From NCBI RefSeq assembly GCF_900090305.1, contig NZ_LT607751.1:248001-312000 (forward strand): 64,000 nucleotides of DNA, written 5' to 3'. Positions 39,784 to 49,100 of this stretch are shown here, one piece after another. Every line of letters begins with the position of its first letter. Within the stretch, counting starts at the first letter, position 1. The position numbers and the translations under genes were made by a program. The notes below the pieces were generated by a model. That model was given only the letters and a program-made list of their open reading frames with translations, searched no databases and was not told the DNA's origin. This DNA is from Micromonospora siamensis. Lineage in GTDB: Bacteria > Actinomycetota > Actinomycetes > Mycobacteriales > Micromonosporaceae.

Positions 39784-39831
39784 GAGCGTGATGACTCAGA
39801 GGTATGAACATGCCTCTCAGTCATCACGCTC
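39784..39831. repeat. 48-bp palindrome, REP/MITE-like
   Basis: Arms GAGCGTGATGACT and AGTCATCACGCTC (13 bases, perfect) are followed inwards by AGAGG and CCTCT around a 10-base loop, with one C:C mismatch. No gene overlaps it. The precision of the symmetry suggests a mobile or recently spread element rather than an ordinary terminator; there is no T-run. Confidence 0.8.
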
Positions 39832-39918
39832 ATGCGGAGATATGCCGCCTGGTCCCTCTCGGTGCGCCGGCCGGCGATGAGGGATGCACTGGCCGGTCAG
39901 CCCCGTCCGCCCCCTCGG

Positions 39919-39989
39919 CCCCGGCGGACCACGACGAGGAGAGGCGCCGCCCGGTCCGCCCCGGCGGACCACGACGAGGAGGCGCCGCC
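39919..39989. repeat. Direct repeat of about 32 bp downstream of tilS
   Basis: CCCCGGCGGACCACGACGAG followed by GAG(AG)GCGCCGCC occurs at 39919-39951 and again at 39959-39989, the second copy lacking two bases. It begins just after the tilS stop codon. Confidence 0.75.
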
Positions 39990-39992
39990 AGG

Positions 39993-41000
39993 TCAGGCTC
40001 GATCCGTCCCGGTGCCCGGTCCGAGGGCGACGAGCCGGTTCGCGCGGCGCGCAACGAGCAGGCCGCCGGGCAGGTGCGCCGGTCCCTGTCCGTGCCACGC
40101 CGTCACCAGCGCGTCCAACGCCAGCACGTGCCCGTGCGCCAGGGCGGCCGGCGGCGCGCCCAGCTCCCGCGCCCAGGCGTGCAGCACGCGGCTGCGTACC
40201 GCCGGTGGCAGGTCGGTCAGGGCCGGCACCGCGAGCCCGTCCGCGACCCGGGCGGCGGCCAGCGCCGCGACCGCCAGGTCGTCGAGCGCGGCGGCGTCCT
40301 CGGCGACCAGCCGGGCCGTCCGGGCCAGGTTGGCCACCACTCCGGGGCCGAGCACCCGGACCAGCTCCGGCAGCAGGTCGTGCCGGACCCGGGCGCGGGC
40401 GTACGCCGGGTCGGTGTTGTGCGGGTCGTCCCAGGGCGTCAGGCCCAGCGCGACGCAGGCCGCGCGGGTCTGCTCCCGGCCGACGTCCAGCAGCGGGCGC
40501 AGCAGCGGCACCCCGGCCAGCTCCCGCCGCTCGGGCATCCCGGCCAGCCCGCGTGGGCCGGCACCTCGGGCCAATGCCAGCAGCACCGTCTCGGCCTGGT
40601 CGTCGCGGGTATGACCGGTGAGCAGCGCGACCGCCCGGTGCTCCCGGGCGCAGTCCACCAGCGCCTGGTAACGGGCCTCGCGGGCGGCCGCCTCCGGGCC
40701 ACCCGGCCGGCCGGCGACGGTCACCCCCACCGCCTGCGCCGGATGCAGCCCGGCGTCGGCCGCCCACTTCGCCACCTCGGCGGCGCGGTCAGCCGAACCG
40801 GGCTGCAACCCGTGGTCGACGCTCACCAGCCCGGGACGCAGCCCCAGCCGGGGCGCCACGAAGGCGGTCGCGGCGGCCAGCGCCATCGAGTCCGCCCCTC
40901 CGGAGCAGGCGACCAGCACGGTGCCGCCGGATGGCAGCCCGGTCAGCGCACGGCGGACTGCGGCCCGGACCTCGGCAACCGACGGGGCGAGGGCGGCCAC
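39993..41000 (-). CDS. tilS: tRNA(Ile)-lysidine synthase
   Basis: TilS adds lysine to C34 of the AUA-reading tRNA(Ile), changing its identity from Met to Ile. The 335-residue protein has the PP-loop VLVACSGGADSMALA (about residues 29-43), SVDHGLQPGS and LLTGHTRDDQAETVLL, plus a short C-terminal helical domain as in actinobacterial TilS. In many actinobacteria it lies next to hpt and ftsH; here it is some 3 kb away with the regulator and ggt between. Start is GTG at 41000. Confidence 0.95.
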   Translation of the reverse strand: MAALAPSVAEVRAAVRRALTGLPSGGTVLVACSGGADSMALAAATAFVAPRLGLRPGLVSVDHGLQPGSADRAAEVAKWAADAGLHPAQAVGVTVAGRPGGPEAAAREARYQALVDCAREHRAVALLTGHTRDDQAETVLLALARGAGPRGLAGMPERRELAGVPLLRPLLDVGREQTRAACVALGLTPWDDPHNTDPAYARARVRHDLLPELVRVLGPGVVANLARTARLVAEDAAALDDLAVAALAAARVADGLAVPALTDLPPAVRSRVLHAWARELGAPPAALAHGHVLALDALVTAWHGQGPAHLPGGLLVARRANRLVALGPGTGTDRA

Positions 41001-41010
41001 GGTGGACGGC

Positions 41011-42078
41011 TCAGTCGGCGACCGGGACGCCGCCGGCCGGCCCGTGCACGCGGGCCACCCAGGCGTCCGGGTCGCCCAGCTCCTCGATCCGCGGCAGGGT
41101 CAGCGGCGAGCTGAAGATCTTGTTGAAGCCGGCCATCCCGACCCGCTCGACCACCCCGTGGACGAACTTGCGGCCCTCGGCGTACTGGCGCATCTTGACC
41201 TCGACACCGAGCAGCCGGCGGATCGCCTTCTCCAGCGGGTTGCCGGACTCGCGGCGCCGGTTGAACGCGGCACGGATCGACTCGACGCTGGGAATCACCT
41301 GCGGGCCGACGCCGTCCATCACGAACTCGGCGTGCCCCTCCAGCAGGGTCATCAGGGCGGTGAGCCGGTCCAGCACGGCCCGCTGGGCAGGCGTCTGGAC
41401 GATGTCCAGGACGCTGCTGCGACTCTCCGGGTCCTTCACCGCGTCGGAGAGCGTCGCCACTCCCCGGCGCAGTCGTTCCAGCAGGTGCTCGCTGTTCTGC
41501 GAGGCGTCGACGAAGGCCTGCACCTCGCCGAGGAAGTACGCCCGCATCCACGGCACCGAGGTGAACTGGGTCCGGTGGGTCACCTCGTGCAGGCAGACCC
41601 AGAGCCGGAAGTCCCTCGGGTCGGCGCCGAGCTTCCGCTCCACCTCGACGATGTTCGGGGCGACCAGCAGCAGCTGGCCGGGGTCGCCGGAGAAGACCTC
41701 GTACTGGCCGAGGACCCGGCCGGAGAGGTACGCCAGGACGGTGCCGGCCTGGACCCCGGTGAGCCGGGAGCCGATCGCCTCGGTCAACGGGCCGGGCTGC
41801 TTGTCCTTGGAGAGCCGGCTGACCAGCGGGGTGACCACCTCGCGCAGGCCGGCGATGTTCACCGCCGCCCAGTCCCTCCGGTCCACCACCTTCACCGGCG
41901 GATGGGCCACCTGCGAACGCAGCCCGGTGTAGTCGGCCACGTGCCCGGCCGCCTCCTCGGTCAGCCGACGCAGGTCGGCGACCACGTCGGTGGCCTCGGC
42001 GTACGACACGCGGGGGCCCGACTTGCTCAACGCCCCCGCCGTAGCGGCTGCCAGATCCCAGTCCACGAACTGCGCCAT
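41011..42078 (-). CDS. Zinc-dependent metalloprotease-like protein (DUF2342)
   Basis: The 355-residue protein belongs to the actinobacterial family annotated as zinc-dependent metalloprotease or coenzyme F420-associated protein. It has the zincin motif VCLHEVTHRTQF and the preceding NIVEVERKLGADPRDFRLW. Substrate is unknown. It is commonly paired with tilS and PBP4 in this order, as here. A TACGGT -10 lies 6 bases before the ATG, suggesting a leaderless message; a longer frame to 42129 has no support. Confidence 0.85.
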   Translation of the reverse strand: MAQFVDWDLAAATAGALSKSGPRVSYAEATDVVADLRRLTEEAAGHVADYTGLRSQVAHPPVKVVDRRDWAAVNIAGLREVVTPLVSRLSKDKQPGPLTEAIGSRLTGVQAGTVLAYLSGRVLGQYEVFSGDPGQLLLVAPNIVEVERKLGADPRDFRLWVCLHEVTHRTQFTSVPWMRAYFLGEVQAFVDASQNSEHLLERLRRGVATLSDAVKDPESRSSVLDIVQTPAQRAVLDRLTALMTLLEGHAEFVMDGVGPQVIPSVESIRAAFNRRRESGNPLEKAIRRLLGVEVKMRQYAEGRKFVHGVVERVGMAGFNKIFSSPLTLPRIEELGDPDAWVARVHGPAGGVPVAD

Positions 42079-42084
42079 CACCCC

Positions 42085-42090
42085 ACCGTA
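42085..42090 (-). promoter_or_regulatory. -10 box of probable leaderless promoter for the DUF2342 gene
   Basis: TACGGT on the minus strand is followed by 6 bases and the ATG at 42078. Confidence 0.5.
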
Positions 42091-42146
42091 CCCGGGCCGG
42101 AACACCCCGAACCGTCGTCGACCGGGCACCGCCGGGGGCGCGGCGG

Positions 42147-43961
42147 TCAGCGGCAGCCGCAGACGGCCAGGGCGGAGGTGATCCGGTCGAGGGCCCGGCG
42201 GGTGCCGTCCATCGAGTCCGCCGGCGCCTGGTCGGTGAGCACGGCGAAGGTGAGCAGCCGCCCGTCGGCGGTGGTGACCAGGCCGGCGATCGCGTGCACC
42301 CCGGTCAGCGTGCCGGTCTTGGCCCGGACCACGCCCGCGCCGGCCTTCGTGCCCGCCGCCTGGTACCGCTCGTCCAGCGTGCCGGACCAGGCCGCCACCG
42401 GCAGGCCGCCGAAGATCGCGCCCAGCTCCGGGTGCTCGCCGTTGCCGGCAATGGTGAGCAGGTCGGTCAGCAGGGACGGGCTGATCCGGTTGTTCCGGGA
42501 CAGGCCGCTGCCGTCGGCGAGGTCCAGCTCGTCGGCGGGCAGGCCCAGCTCGCCCGCCACGACGTCCATCGCCTTCCCGGCCCCGACGAACGAGGCCGGC
42601 TGCTTGCGGGCCAGCGCCACCTGCCGGGCCAGCGCCTCGGCGATCACGTTGTCGCTGTAACTGATCATGATGTCGACCAGCCGGATGACCGGCAGCGACT
42701 GGACCTTGCCCAGCTCGGTGCCGGGTGCCGGGGCTCCGGCGGCCGGACTGGCCGGGCTGGCCGGGGCGGCGGGTGCCTTGCCGGTGCGTACCGCCGACTC
42801 GGGCAGCCCGAGCAGCCGGGCGAAGGCGCGCCCGGCGAAGAGGTCCGGCTCGGCGGTCCGCTCGGCGGCGTGGTTGGTCTCCTCGAAGGTCCGCCGGGCC
42901 TTCTCCGGCTCGCTGCGGGCGCCGTCGGTCATCAGCGCGGAGATCCGCGCCCCGAACCCACCGACCGGGATGTCGTCGTCCCAGCCCGCCGCCACCCGCG
43001 GGCCCGGGAAGAGCGTCGCGTCGACCGTCACCTTCGTCGGGGCGGCGCCACCGAGCGCCACCTTGACCTGCCGGGCCAGGTCGTCCAGGCGGGCCGCGCC
43101 CGGATAGAACCCCTTGCCGTCCACGGCCAGCGTCGGATCGCCGCCGCCGACGATCACCACCTCGCCGGGGGCCGCGCCGGCCACCGCCCGGGTGGGGATC
43201 CGGTAGCCGGGCCCCCGGGCCTCCAGCACGGTCACCGCGGTCACCAGCTTGGTCACCGAGGCGGGCACGGTCGGCGCGTCGGCGCCCTTGGCGTACAGCG
43301 ACGTGCCGGTCGCCACGTCGGCCACCGAGACGTTCACCCGGCTGCCGAGCTCCGGCTGGCCGACCAGCGGGGCCAGGGCGGCGCGTACCCCGTCGGGGGT
43401 GGGTTCGGGCGCGTTCGGGTCCAGGGCGGCGAGGACCGCCTGCGGGTCCGGTTCGGGGGGCAGGGCGCTGGCCGTGGGCTTCGGCTCGTCCTCGCCCAGC
43501 CAGCCTGCGACCGGCCCCGGGCGGGCCACGAAGACACCGACCCCGGCGAGCACCAGCAGCAGGACCGTGGCGAGCACGGCGAAGGGCAGGACGCGACGCC
43601 GTCGGGCCGGCGGAGGGACCGGTGGGCCCGGGCGTGGGCCGAGCGCCGTGCCGCTCGCGGCGGGCCGGCCGGCCGTCGGGCGGGTCGGCGGGTCGAGCCG
43701 CGGTGACCGCTCGGCACGGGTGCCGTAGACCCCGCCGGCGGCGGCACGATCGGTGTACGGCTGGTCGACACCCGGGCCCGGCACCGCGCTGTACGGGTGG
43801 TTCGGGCCCGGCACCGCGCTGTACGGATGGTTCGGGCCCGGATCGGGGTGCCCCTCGGGCGGGACGGCACGCGCGCTGCCGTACACCCCGCCGGATCCGG
43901 ATCCACCGAACCGCCGCCCGTCAACCCCGTCCGGGCGGTAGTGTGAATCTTCCCTCCCCAC
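42147..43961 (-). CDS. dacB: D-alanyl-D-alanine carboxypeptidase/endopeptidase (PBP4 family)
   Basis: The 604-residue protein trims peptidoglycan stem peptides outside the membrane. After a disordered cytoplasmic start of about 120 residues with a repeated GPNHPYSAVP unit, there is one membrane helix (about residues 125-145) and a PBP4-type domain with SxxK in PASVTKLV, SxN in SYSDNVIAEAL and KTG in VRAKTGTLTG. An extra domain between SxxK and SxN fits the class C group. The GTG at 43961 is preceded by GAGGGGG. Confidence 0.93.
   Translation of the reverse strand: MGREDSHYRPDGVDGRRFGGSGSGGVYGSARAVPPEGHPDPGPNHPYSAVPGPNHPYSAVPGPGVDQPYTDRAAAGGVYGTRAERSPRLDPPTRPTAGRPAASGTALGPRPGPPVPPPARRRRVLPFAVLATVLLLVLAGVGVFVARPGPVAGWLGEDEPKPTASALPPEPDPQAVLAALDPNAPEPTPDGVRAALAPLVGQPELGSRVNVSVADVATGTSLYAKGADAPTVPASVTKLVTAVTVLEARGPGYRIPTRAVAGAAPGEVVIVGGGDPTLAVDGKGFYPGAARLDDLARQVKVALGGAAPTKVTVDATLFPGPRVAAGWDDDIPVGGFGARISALMTDGARSEPEKARRTFEETNHAAERTAEPDLFAGRAFARLLGLPESAVRTGKAPAAPASPASPAAGAPAPGTELGKVQSLPVIRLVDIMISYSDNVIAEALARQVALARKQPASFVGAGKAMDVVAGELGLPADELDLADGSGLSRNNRISPSLLTDLLTIAGNGEHPELGAIFGGLPVAAWSGTLDERYQAAGTKAGAGVVRAKTGTLTGVHAIAGLVTTADGRLLTFAVLTDQAPADSMDGTRRALDRITSALAVCGCR
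43773..43841. repeat. 30-bp tandem repeat in the PBP4 gene
   Basis: CGGGCCCGG begins at 43773, 43803 and 43833, giving two full 30-bp units and a partial third. On the minus strand it encodes the repeated decapeptide GPNHPYSAVP in the cytoplasmic tail. Confidence 0.85.
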
Positions 43962-44115
43962 GACCCCCTCCTCCCCCGCCGAAAAGCGCCCTGGGTGACA
44001 CTACTTCCGTCCGAACACTATGCGGCGGCCGGATCCGGTGGGTGACCATTCACCCGTCCGGGACGGCGCCACTGGTTTCCGTTAGCCAGCGTGGGCAAAC
44101 GAGGGAGCGTGGAAG

Positions 44116-44622
44116 ATGGATTTCGACGTCACGGTTGAGATCCCCAAGGGTCACCGGAACAAGTACGAGGTGGACCACGCGACCGGCCGGATCCGGCTGG
44201 ACCGCACCCTCTTCACCTCCACGCAGTACCCCGCCGACTACGGCTTCATCGAGGGCACCCTGGGCGAGGACGGCGACCCGCTGGACGCCCTGGTGCTGGT
44301 CCCCGAGCCGACCTTCCCGGGCTGCCTGATCCGCTGCCGCACCATCGGCATGTTCCGGATGACGGACGAGAAGGGCGGCGACGACAAGGTCCTCTGCGTT
44401 CCCTACGAGGACCCGCGGCAGGAGCACCTGCGCGACATCCACCACCTCGGCGAGTTCGACCGGCTGGAGATCCAGCACTTCTTCGAGGTCTACAAGGACC
44501 TGGAGCCGGGCAAGTCGGTCGAGGGCGCCACCTGGGTGGGCCGGGTCGAGGCCGAGGCCGAGATCGTCGCCTCGTACCAGCGGGCCAAGGACGCCGAGGC
44601 GCGCGGCGAGACCGCGCACTGA
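44116..44622 (+). CDS. ppa: Inorganic pyrophosphatase (family I)
   Basis: The 168-residue enzyme hydrolyses pyrophosphate in the cytoplasm, pulling biosynthetic reactions forward. It shows the family start [19 protein letters not shown], the signature [11 protein letters not shown] with the metal-binding aspartates, and the C-terminal [11 protein letters not shown]. The ATG has a GAGGGAG ribosome site. It is a monocistronic gene ended by a strong hairpin. Confidence 0.98.
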   Translation: MDFDVTVEIPKGHRNKYEVDHATGRIRLDRTLFTSTQYPADYGFIEGTLGEDGDPLDALVLVPEPTFPGCLIRCRTIGMFRMTDEKGGDDKVLCVPYEDPRQEHLRDIHHLGEFDRLEIQHFFEVYKDLEPGKSVEGATWVGRVEAEAEIVASYQRAKDAEARGETAH

Positions 44623-44634
44623 GCTGACGTCGAC

Positions 44635-44674
44635 GGGCCCGGGGCCGCTCCACACGAGCGACCCCGGGCCCTTT
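44635..44674. terminator. Rho-independent-type terminator after ppa, shared with eccD
   Basis: GGGCCCGGGG and CCCCGGGCCC form a perfect 10-bp stem, continued inside by CGCTC/GAGCG, and TTT follows on the plus strand. It lies between the convergent ppa and eccD genes. Confidence 0.85.
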
Positions 44675-44681
44675 CGTCGGT

Positions 44682-46067
44682 TCAACCGAGCAGCCCGCGG
44701 GCCCGGTCGTAGAGGTCCAGCACCGCGCAGGCCACCGGCACGACGGAGACCACCAGCGCGGTGTCCGCCAGGTCGGCCAGCCGCCCGACGTACGGCGACA
44801 CCGGCCGCCGGGCGTACGTGGTGCCGGCCGCCACGGTGGCCAGGGCCGCCAGCAGCCCACCGGCGGCGAGGACGAGCCGCCCGGCCGGGTCCGAGCCGGT
44901 GGCGAGCACCGCCCCGAGCACGGCGAACCCGGCCAGCCCGGCGGTCACCGGTGGCACCCGGTGCCGCAGCGCCACGAAGAGCCGGGAGCGCAGCAGCAGC
45001 ACCGCCGAGCCGACGGCGACCAGCAGCCGACCGGCGACGCCCCCCGCGACACTCAGCACCGCCGCCGCGGCGACCGCGAGCACGGCGTGCCCGAGCAGCA
45101 TCCCGGTCAGCATCTCCTCGGTCCGGGCGACGGCGGCGTGCACCCGCCCCCGGTCGGGCAGGTCGGCGGCCGGCCCGCCGTCCGGCAGGGTCACCGGGGG
45201 CAGCGGCACCTTCCCCAGCCGGATGGCCAGCAGCGGCATCGCCCCGAGCGCGAAGACCAGGACGCAGAGCAGCACCGCCGCCACCCCCGCCGGATCGCCG
45301 ACCAGCCCGCCGGCCGCGGTGAGCGCCCCGGCCAGGCCGGCCGTCGCGCCGGCCACGAAGATCCGTACCCGGCTGGCCACCCCGACCAGCCCGAGCACCG
45401 CGACCAGCAGCAGCGCCACCGAGCCGGTGAGCAGCTCGGGCGCGCCCAGCCAGGGCAGCGCGCCGAGCGGGCCGACCCGGTCCCCGGAGCCGACCGCGAG
45501 GGCGCCGGCCGCCGCGGCCCACGGCAGGGCGTACCCGCCCAGGGTGGCGCCGGCCGGGCCGTCGCCGTACGCCCGGGAGGCGGCCGTGCCGGCGAGGGTG
45601 AGCAGCACCGCCACCACGCCCGCGACGGGCGCCGCGGCGGCCTGCCGGGGCCCGGCGGCGAGCACGGCGGCCAGCCCGACGGCCAGCGGCACGGCCGCGC
45701 CGGCCAGGGTGGCCGCCCGGGTGGCCGCCGCCGACCAGGCGCTGCCCCGGCGGCGGGCGCCGTCGGCGATCGCCTCGACCACGTCGTCGTACTCCAGCTC
45801 CGGCCACTGCGCGCGGGCCGGCACCAGGTGCAGCACCTCGCCGTCGCGGACCCCCTGCGGGAGGAGCGCCTGGGCGGCGGCCAGCACCTCGCCGTCGGCC
45901 CGGCGCAGCACCCACCCGCCGTGCCGTTCGCCGTCGTCGGCGAGGCCCTCCCCGGCGTGCCGCAGCACCTCCGGCAGCAGCTCGGCCAGAGGTGTCTGCT
46001 CCGGCAGGGCCACGTCCACCCGCCGCTGGGGCGCGCTGATCGTGACCCGGGCCAGCCCGGTCGTCAT
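44682..46067 (-). CDS. eccD: Type VII (ESX) secretion membrane protein EccD
   Basis: The 461-residue protein has an N-terminal ubiquitin-like domain (about residues 5-90, LARVTISAPQRRVDVALPEQTPLAELLPEVL) followed by about eleven membrane helices, the EccD layout that forms the channel-lining part of ESX complexes. The ATG at 46067 is preferred to an in-frame TTG one codon upstream. It is divergent from eccC, whose likely start is 102 bp away. eccB and eccE are not present in the window. Confidence 0.85.
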   Translation of the reverse strand: MTTGLARVTISAPQRRVDVALPEQTPLAELLPEVLRHAGEGLADDGERHGGWVLRRADGEVLAAAQALLPQGVRDGEVLHLVPARAQWPELEYDDVVEAIADGARRRGSAWSAAATRAATLAGAAVPLAVGLAAVLAAGPRQAAAAPVAGVVAVLLTLAGTAASRAYGDGPAGATLGGYALPWAAAAGALAVGSGDRVGPLGALPWLGAPELLTGSVALLLVAVLGLVGVASRVRIFVAGATAGLAGALTAAGGLVGDPAGVAAVLLCVLVFALGAMPLLAIRLGKVPLPPVTLPDGGPAADLPDRGRVHAAVARTEEMLTGMLLGHAVLAVAAAAVLSVAGGVAGRLLVAVGSAVLLLRSRLFVALRHRVPPVTAGLAGFAVLGAVLATGSDPAGRLVLAAGGLLAALATVAAGTTYARRPVSPYVGRLADLADTALVVSVVPVACAVLDLYDRARGLLG

Positions 46068-46169
46068 CAACCTGCCTGCCTCTCGAATGTGGACGGTGGG
46101 TGCACGGACGACAGGACTTTACCTACCATGAGCCAGGCTCGGGTTACCGAGCGCTACCCGGGAGGTCTC

Positions 46170-49100
46170 GTGTCCACCGTCGTCATCAAGCGCCCGCCGC
46201 GCCGGCCGGCGCCGGAGATCCCGGTCGGCGAGCTGCCCGTGGAGGCGCCACCGGAGATCCCGGTGGTCGCCGGCGGCCGGTGGCAGCAGGCGCTGATGGT
46301 GCTGCCCATGCTGGGTGGCACGGTCGCCATGGCGATGATGTTCGGCCGGGGCGGGGGCGCCTACTCGTACCTGGTGGGCGGCATGTTCGGCCTCTCCTCG
46401 GTGGCGATGCTGGTGACCTCGTGGGGCAGCGCCTCGGGCACGCCGCGCAAGTCGGAGATGATGGCGGCCCGCCGGGAGTACCTGCGCCACCTCACCGCGC
46501 TGCGCCGCCGGGTCCGGCAGACCGCCGGGCAGCAGCGGGCCGGGCTCTACTACCGGCACCCCGACCCGGGGCGGCTCTGGTCCACGGTCGCCAGCCACCG
46601 GGTGTGGGAACGCCGGCCCGACGACCCCGACTTCGCGGTGGTCCGGGTGGGCGTCGGCCCGCAGACCCTGGCCACCCCGCTGATCCCCCCGGTCACCCGG
46701 CCGTTGGAGGAGCTGGAGCCGATGACCGCGGGGGCGCTGCGCCGCTTCCTCGACGCGTACTCGGTGGTGCCGGAGCTGCCGGTCGCGCTGTCGCTGCGCA
46801 GCTTCGCCCGGGTCTTCGTCTCCGGTGGCCGGCCGGCGGCCGGCGGCTCCGAGCCCGCCCAGGCGCTGGCCCGGGCGATGCTCACCCAGCTGGCCGTCTT
46901 CCACGCCCCCGACGAGCTGCTGGTCGCGGTCTGCGCCGGGCCGGAACGGCGGTCGGTCTGGGAGTGGGTGAAGTGGCTGCCGCACGCCCACCACCCCACC
47001 CGCACCGACGCCCTCGGCCCGGTCCGGCTGGTCACCAGCTCGGGCGTGGAGCTGGAACGCCTCCTCGACGACGTGCTCGCCACCCGGTCCCGGTTCAGCC
47101 CGGCCGGCCCGGCCACCGACGGGCCGCACGTGGTGGTGGTGCTCGACGGTGGCGACCTGACCGGCGCGACCGACCTCACCGGCGACGGCGGCATCGACGC
47201 GGTCACCGTGATCGACCTGGACACCCCGCCGCCCCGGCTGCTCGACCGGTACGCCCTGCTGCTGGAGCTGCGCGGCGACCGGCTGCACTCGACCTCCGCC
47301 GACGGGCACGCCGAGGTGGGCACCGCCGACCGGCTCGACCCGGTCGAGGCGGAGGCGGTGGCCCGCCGGCTCGCGCCGCTGCGGCTGGCGAACGCCGTAC
47401 GCGCCGGTGACGCCCCGCCCGGCGCCGAGCTGGGCCTGCCCGAACTGCTCGGCACCGGCGACCCGGAGAGCTTCACCGCCGAGCAGGGCTGGCGACCCCG
47501 CTCGGCCCGGGACCGGCTGCGGGTGCCGATCGGGGTGGGCGCCGACGGCGGCGCCATCGAGCTGGACCTCAAGGAGTCCGCGCAGGACGGCATGGGCCCG
47601 CACGGCCTGCTGATCGGCGCGACCGGCTCCGGCAAGTCCGAGCTGCTGCGCACCCTGGTCCTCGGCCTGGCCGCCACGCACAGCTCCGAGCAGCTCAACT
47701 TCGTCCTGGTCGACTTCAAGGGCGGGGCGACCTTCGCCAGCTTCGACCGGCTGCCGCACACCGCCGCGGTGATCACCAACCTGGCCGACGCGCTGCCGCT
47801 GGTGGACCGGATGGTCGACGCGATCAACGGCGAGCTGGTCCGCCGCCAGGAGCTGCTGCGCCGGGCCGGGAACTTCGCCAGCCTGCGGGACTACGAGCGG
47901 GCCCGGGCCGCCGGCAGCCCGCTCGCCCCGCTGCCGTCGCTGCTGTTGGTCTGCGACGAGTTCTCCGAGCTGCTGACCGCCAAGCCGGACTTCATCGAGC
48001 TCTTCGTCCAGATCGGCCGGCTCGGGCGGTCCCTGGGCGTGCACCTGCTGCTGGCCAGCCAGCGCCTGGAAGAGGGGCGGCTCCGGGGACTCGACACCCA
48101 CCTGTCGTACCGGATCGGGTTGCGGACCTTCTCCGCGCTGGAGTCGCGCACCGTGCTCGGCGTGCCCGACGCGTACGAGCTGCCCCGCTCGCCCGGGCAC
48201 GGCTACCTGCGCTTCGGCACCGAGCCGCTGGTCCGGTTCAAGGCCGCGTACGTCTCCGGGCCGGTCCGCCGGCCGGGGGGCGCCGGCACCGGCCCGGCCG
48301 GTACGCCCCGACTGCTCGCCTTCTCCACCCACTTCGTCCCGCCGCCGGAGCCGGCCGGGCCGGCCGAGCTGACCGTGGCCGCCACCGACGCGGAGAGCCT
48401 GCTGGACATGCTCGTCGACCGGCTGGCCGGGCAGGGGCCGCCCGCGCACCAGGTCTGGCTGCCGCCGCTCGGCCCGGCGCCGGCCCTGGACGAGCTGCTC
48501 GGCCCGGTGTCCGCCGACCCGATCCGGGGGCTGACGGTGGGCAACCCGGAGCTGCACGGCGCCCTCCAGCTGCCGGTGGCCCTGGTCGACAAGCCGTACG
48601 AGCAGCGCCGGGACCTGCTCTGGCTGGCCCTGGACGGCGCGGCGGGGCACGTCGCCGTGGTGGGGGCGCCGCAACGTGGCAAGTCCACCCTGCTGCGCAC
48701 CCTGATCTGCGCGCTGGCGCTGACCCACACCCCCGTCGAGGCGCAGGTGTACTGCCTGGACTTCGGCGGCGGCGGGCTGGGTGCGCTGCGCGACCTGCCG
48801 CACGTGGGCGGGGTGACCGGGCGGGCCGATCCGACCTCGGTACGCCGTACCGTCGGGGAGGTGGCGACGGTGCTCGCCGAGCGGGAGCGCCGCTTCGCGG
48901 AGCTGGGCGTGGAGTCGATGGCGGCCTGGCGGCAGCGGCGGGCGGCGCTGGCCGCGGCGGGGCAGCCGACCGTCGACGCGTACGGGGACGTCTTCCTGGT
49001 GGTGGACGGCTGGCCCACCCTGCGCAACGAGTACGACGACCTGGAACCGCTGATCACCGACCTGGCCACCCGCGGCCTGTCGTACGGGGTGCACGTGGTG

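Larger units (their letters stand above)
39664..39992. other. 330-bp gene-free stretch between ggt and tilS
   Basis: The stretch holds the palindrome at 39784-39831 and a direct repeat at 39919-39989, listed separately. Frames here are open but their codon use is not gene-like. Both flanking genes are read leftwards, so this region follows tilS and precedes ggt. Confidence 0.6.

Noticed and set aside
39793..39992. Short frames in the ggt-tilS gap as genes
   Set aside because: They are dominated by the direct repeat and palindrome, with no ribosome site or family resemblance.
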